A stretch of 64,000 nt of DNA, from positions 1,240,001 through 1,304,000 of the forward strand of contig JAPFFF010000031.1 in the NCBI GenBank assembly GCA_039105265.1, given 5' to 3'. This DNA is from Tritrichomonas musculus (lineage: Eukaryota > Parabasalia > Tritrichomonadida > Tritrichomonadidae). Below the pieces are notes generated by a model that made no database searches, was not told where the DNA came from, and worked only from the letters and a program-made list of their open reading frames with translations. Below, in pieces: positions 63,281-64,000 of the stretch. The position numbers and the translations under genes were made by a program. The number at the start of each line of letters is the position of its first letter. The first letter of the stretch is position 1.

Positions 63281-63661
63281 TTAATCTTTTTTGTATTTAC
63301 CACGAGTGCAAAGAATAATATTAAATATCAAAATTATGATTAAAAGTAGTTCAATAATGGTTGTTTCAAATGATAATGTTCCAGGAATATCAGAGTCAAG
63401 AAGTTTAAAATAAGAATCAAATTCGGCTGCCAGTAGTGCATCAACCTAATTTCCAACATCTTGAGCAGAAAATTTGTTTCCTGTTTCAGCATTGAGTTTT
63501 TCGTTATAAGCATTGAGTTCTTGCAGATAATCAGTCCACGTATCATGATTTTCTCTATGGTATACCCAATTATGTCTGAGCATTTCACAGGCTCTTCTCT
63601 CTTCAGCATTTAATTTTCCTTGTCTGCAATAATTCATAAGCAAGAACAAGAACGCAAACAT
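63281..63661 (-). pseudogene. Small type I membrane protein gene with an in-frame TAG
   Basis: From the ATG at 63661 the frame runs to TAG at 63446-63448 (71 aa) and then continues open to TAA at 63281. The first part starts with a hydrophobic leader (MFAFLFLLMNYC) resembling a signal peptide, then a hydrophilic region (RACEMLRHNWVYHRENHDTW). The part beyond the TAG has an ectodomain-like stretch and a clear membrane segment (IIELLLIIILIFNIILC) with a basic tail RGKYKKD, as a type I membrane protein should. A good initiator precedes the ATG. It is a young pseudogene, a secreted 71-aa product, or a readthrough gene. Confidence 0.6.
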
Positions 63662-63667
63662 TTTTTA

Positions 63668-63674
63668 GAAATGA
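63668..63674 (-). promoter_or_regulatory. Initiator (TCATTTC)
   Basis: Full match to the trichomonad Inr pattern TCAYTWY on the minus strand, 6 nt upstream of the ATG at 63661. Confidence 0.55.
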
Positions 63675-64000
63675 ACTGAAAATATTATTCAAATTTCCAT
63701 TCAAATATACTTGACGACTCACAAAAAATTCAATAAGATGCCTCAAAAATTGACCTTCACTCACTTTGTGAGGGCCTGCTGAAAGCATTCAGTTAGTTCT
63801 CACAATCCCTTTTACCTTCACAAATGACCTTTACAGATGTATTTTCAACGATGATTAACCATCATTTGTTAACCACGATAGGGCTCACAAAAAGTTCCAC
63901 ACAGAGGCCAAATGGCGTTGGTTGTTAACGGACCGATAGGGACGTTAAGAAATCACGCCATTTATATACTACTATAGATTTAATTACAGAATTATCCAAT
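63675..64000. other. Upstream region with GTTAACG-like motifs
   Basis: Non-coding and less AT-rich than most spacers. GTTAACC and GTTAACG occur around 63878-63920 and could be Myb-type sites for the flanking gene or one outside the window. No gene is seen before the edge. Confidence 0.4.

Noticed and set aside
523-63661. Reassignment of TAA/TAG to a sense codon to explain in-frame stops
   Set aside because: TAA, TAG and TGA all end intact genes here (HECT, BspA, RCC1-kinase), and parabasalids use the standard code.
1-64000. tRNA or rRNA genes
   Set aside because: No stretch with cloverleaf consensus boxes or rRNA-like GC-balanced conserved sequence was noticed on reading; a covariance-model search would be needed to be certain.

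Overview
ORGANISM. This is eukaryotic protist DNA: very AT-rich, apparently intronless, with very short 5' leaders. It carries gene families that dominate parabasalid genomes: BspA-like (LRR_5) leucine-rich proteins, DUF3447 and ankyrin proteins, Sel1-repeat kinases, RCC1 proteins and a very large HECT ligase. Initiator-like (TCAYW) or CCTTT elements sit a few bases upstream of several ATGs, as known for trichomonads. The best guess is a Tritrichomonas-like parabasalid; the species cannot be named from the sequence. All three stop codons are used as true terminators.

LAYOUT. (1) 1-14356: a MITE, then a recent tandem array of about 5.67 kb units. Each unit has a BspA-like gene (-), a TIR element, and a scrambled RCC1/coiled-coil gene. 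The third unit is cut off at 14356. (2) 14357-21240: a tubby-like gene joined to the array by a templated junction, then a transposon-rich stretch with hAT-like, unassigned and TA-flanked elements, a broken Sel1 gene and one small gene. (3) 21800-27219: two DUF3447 genes on the minus strand, one fused to BspA repeats and one followed by a decayed, regularly spaced ankyrin array. (4) 28065-42015: housekeeping-type genes (2622-aa HECT ligase, MFS transporter), then an unusual BTB-like/coiled-coil/BspA/Sel1 fusion. (5) 42775-56579: two long Sel1-repeat kinase genes on the minus strand (one intact, one with two in-frame stops), flanking a tetraspanin-like gene, a hAT transposase relic and an HxxxD acyltransferase. 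(6) 56580-64000: three TIR elements in a row, a DUF3447 relic, an intact RCC1/coiled-coil/TKL-kinase gene, a patchwork of small duplicated fragments, and two small convergent genes.

HOW IT FITS TOGETHER. Apart from the HECT ligase, transporter and acyltransferase, nearly every gene is built from short repeats (LRR, Sel1, ANK, RCC1) joined to signalling domains (kinase, BTB-like, tubby). The window therefore shows a workshop for repeat-protein diversification: tandem duplication, unequal crossing-over, internal repeat expansion, shuffling of fragments of tens to hundreds of bases, and many short TIR elements between genes. The most distinctive items are the crossover-hybrid BspA gene, the templated junction at 14355-14405, the ankyrin array with conserved spacers, and a Sel1-kinase family in which DFG is replaced by DFD.
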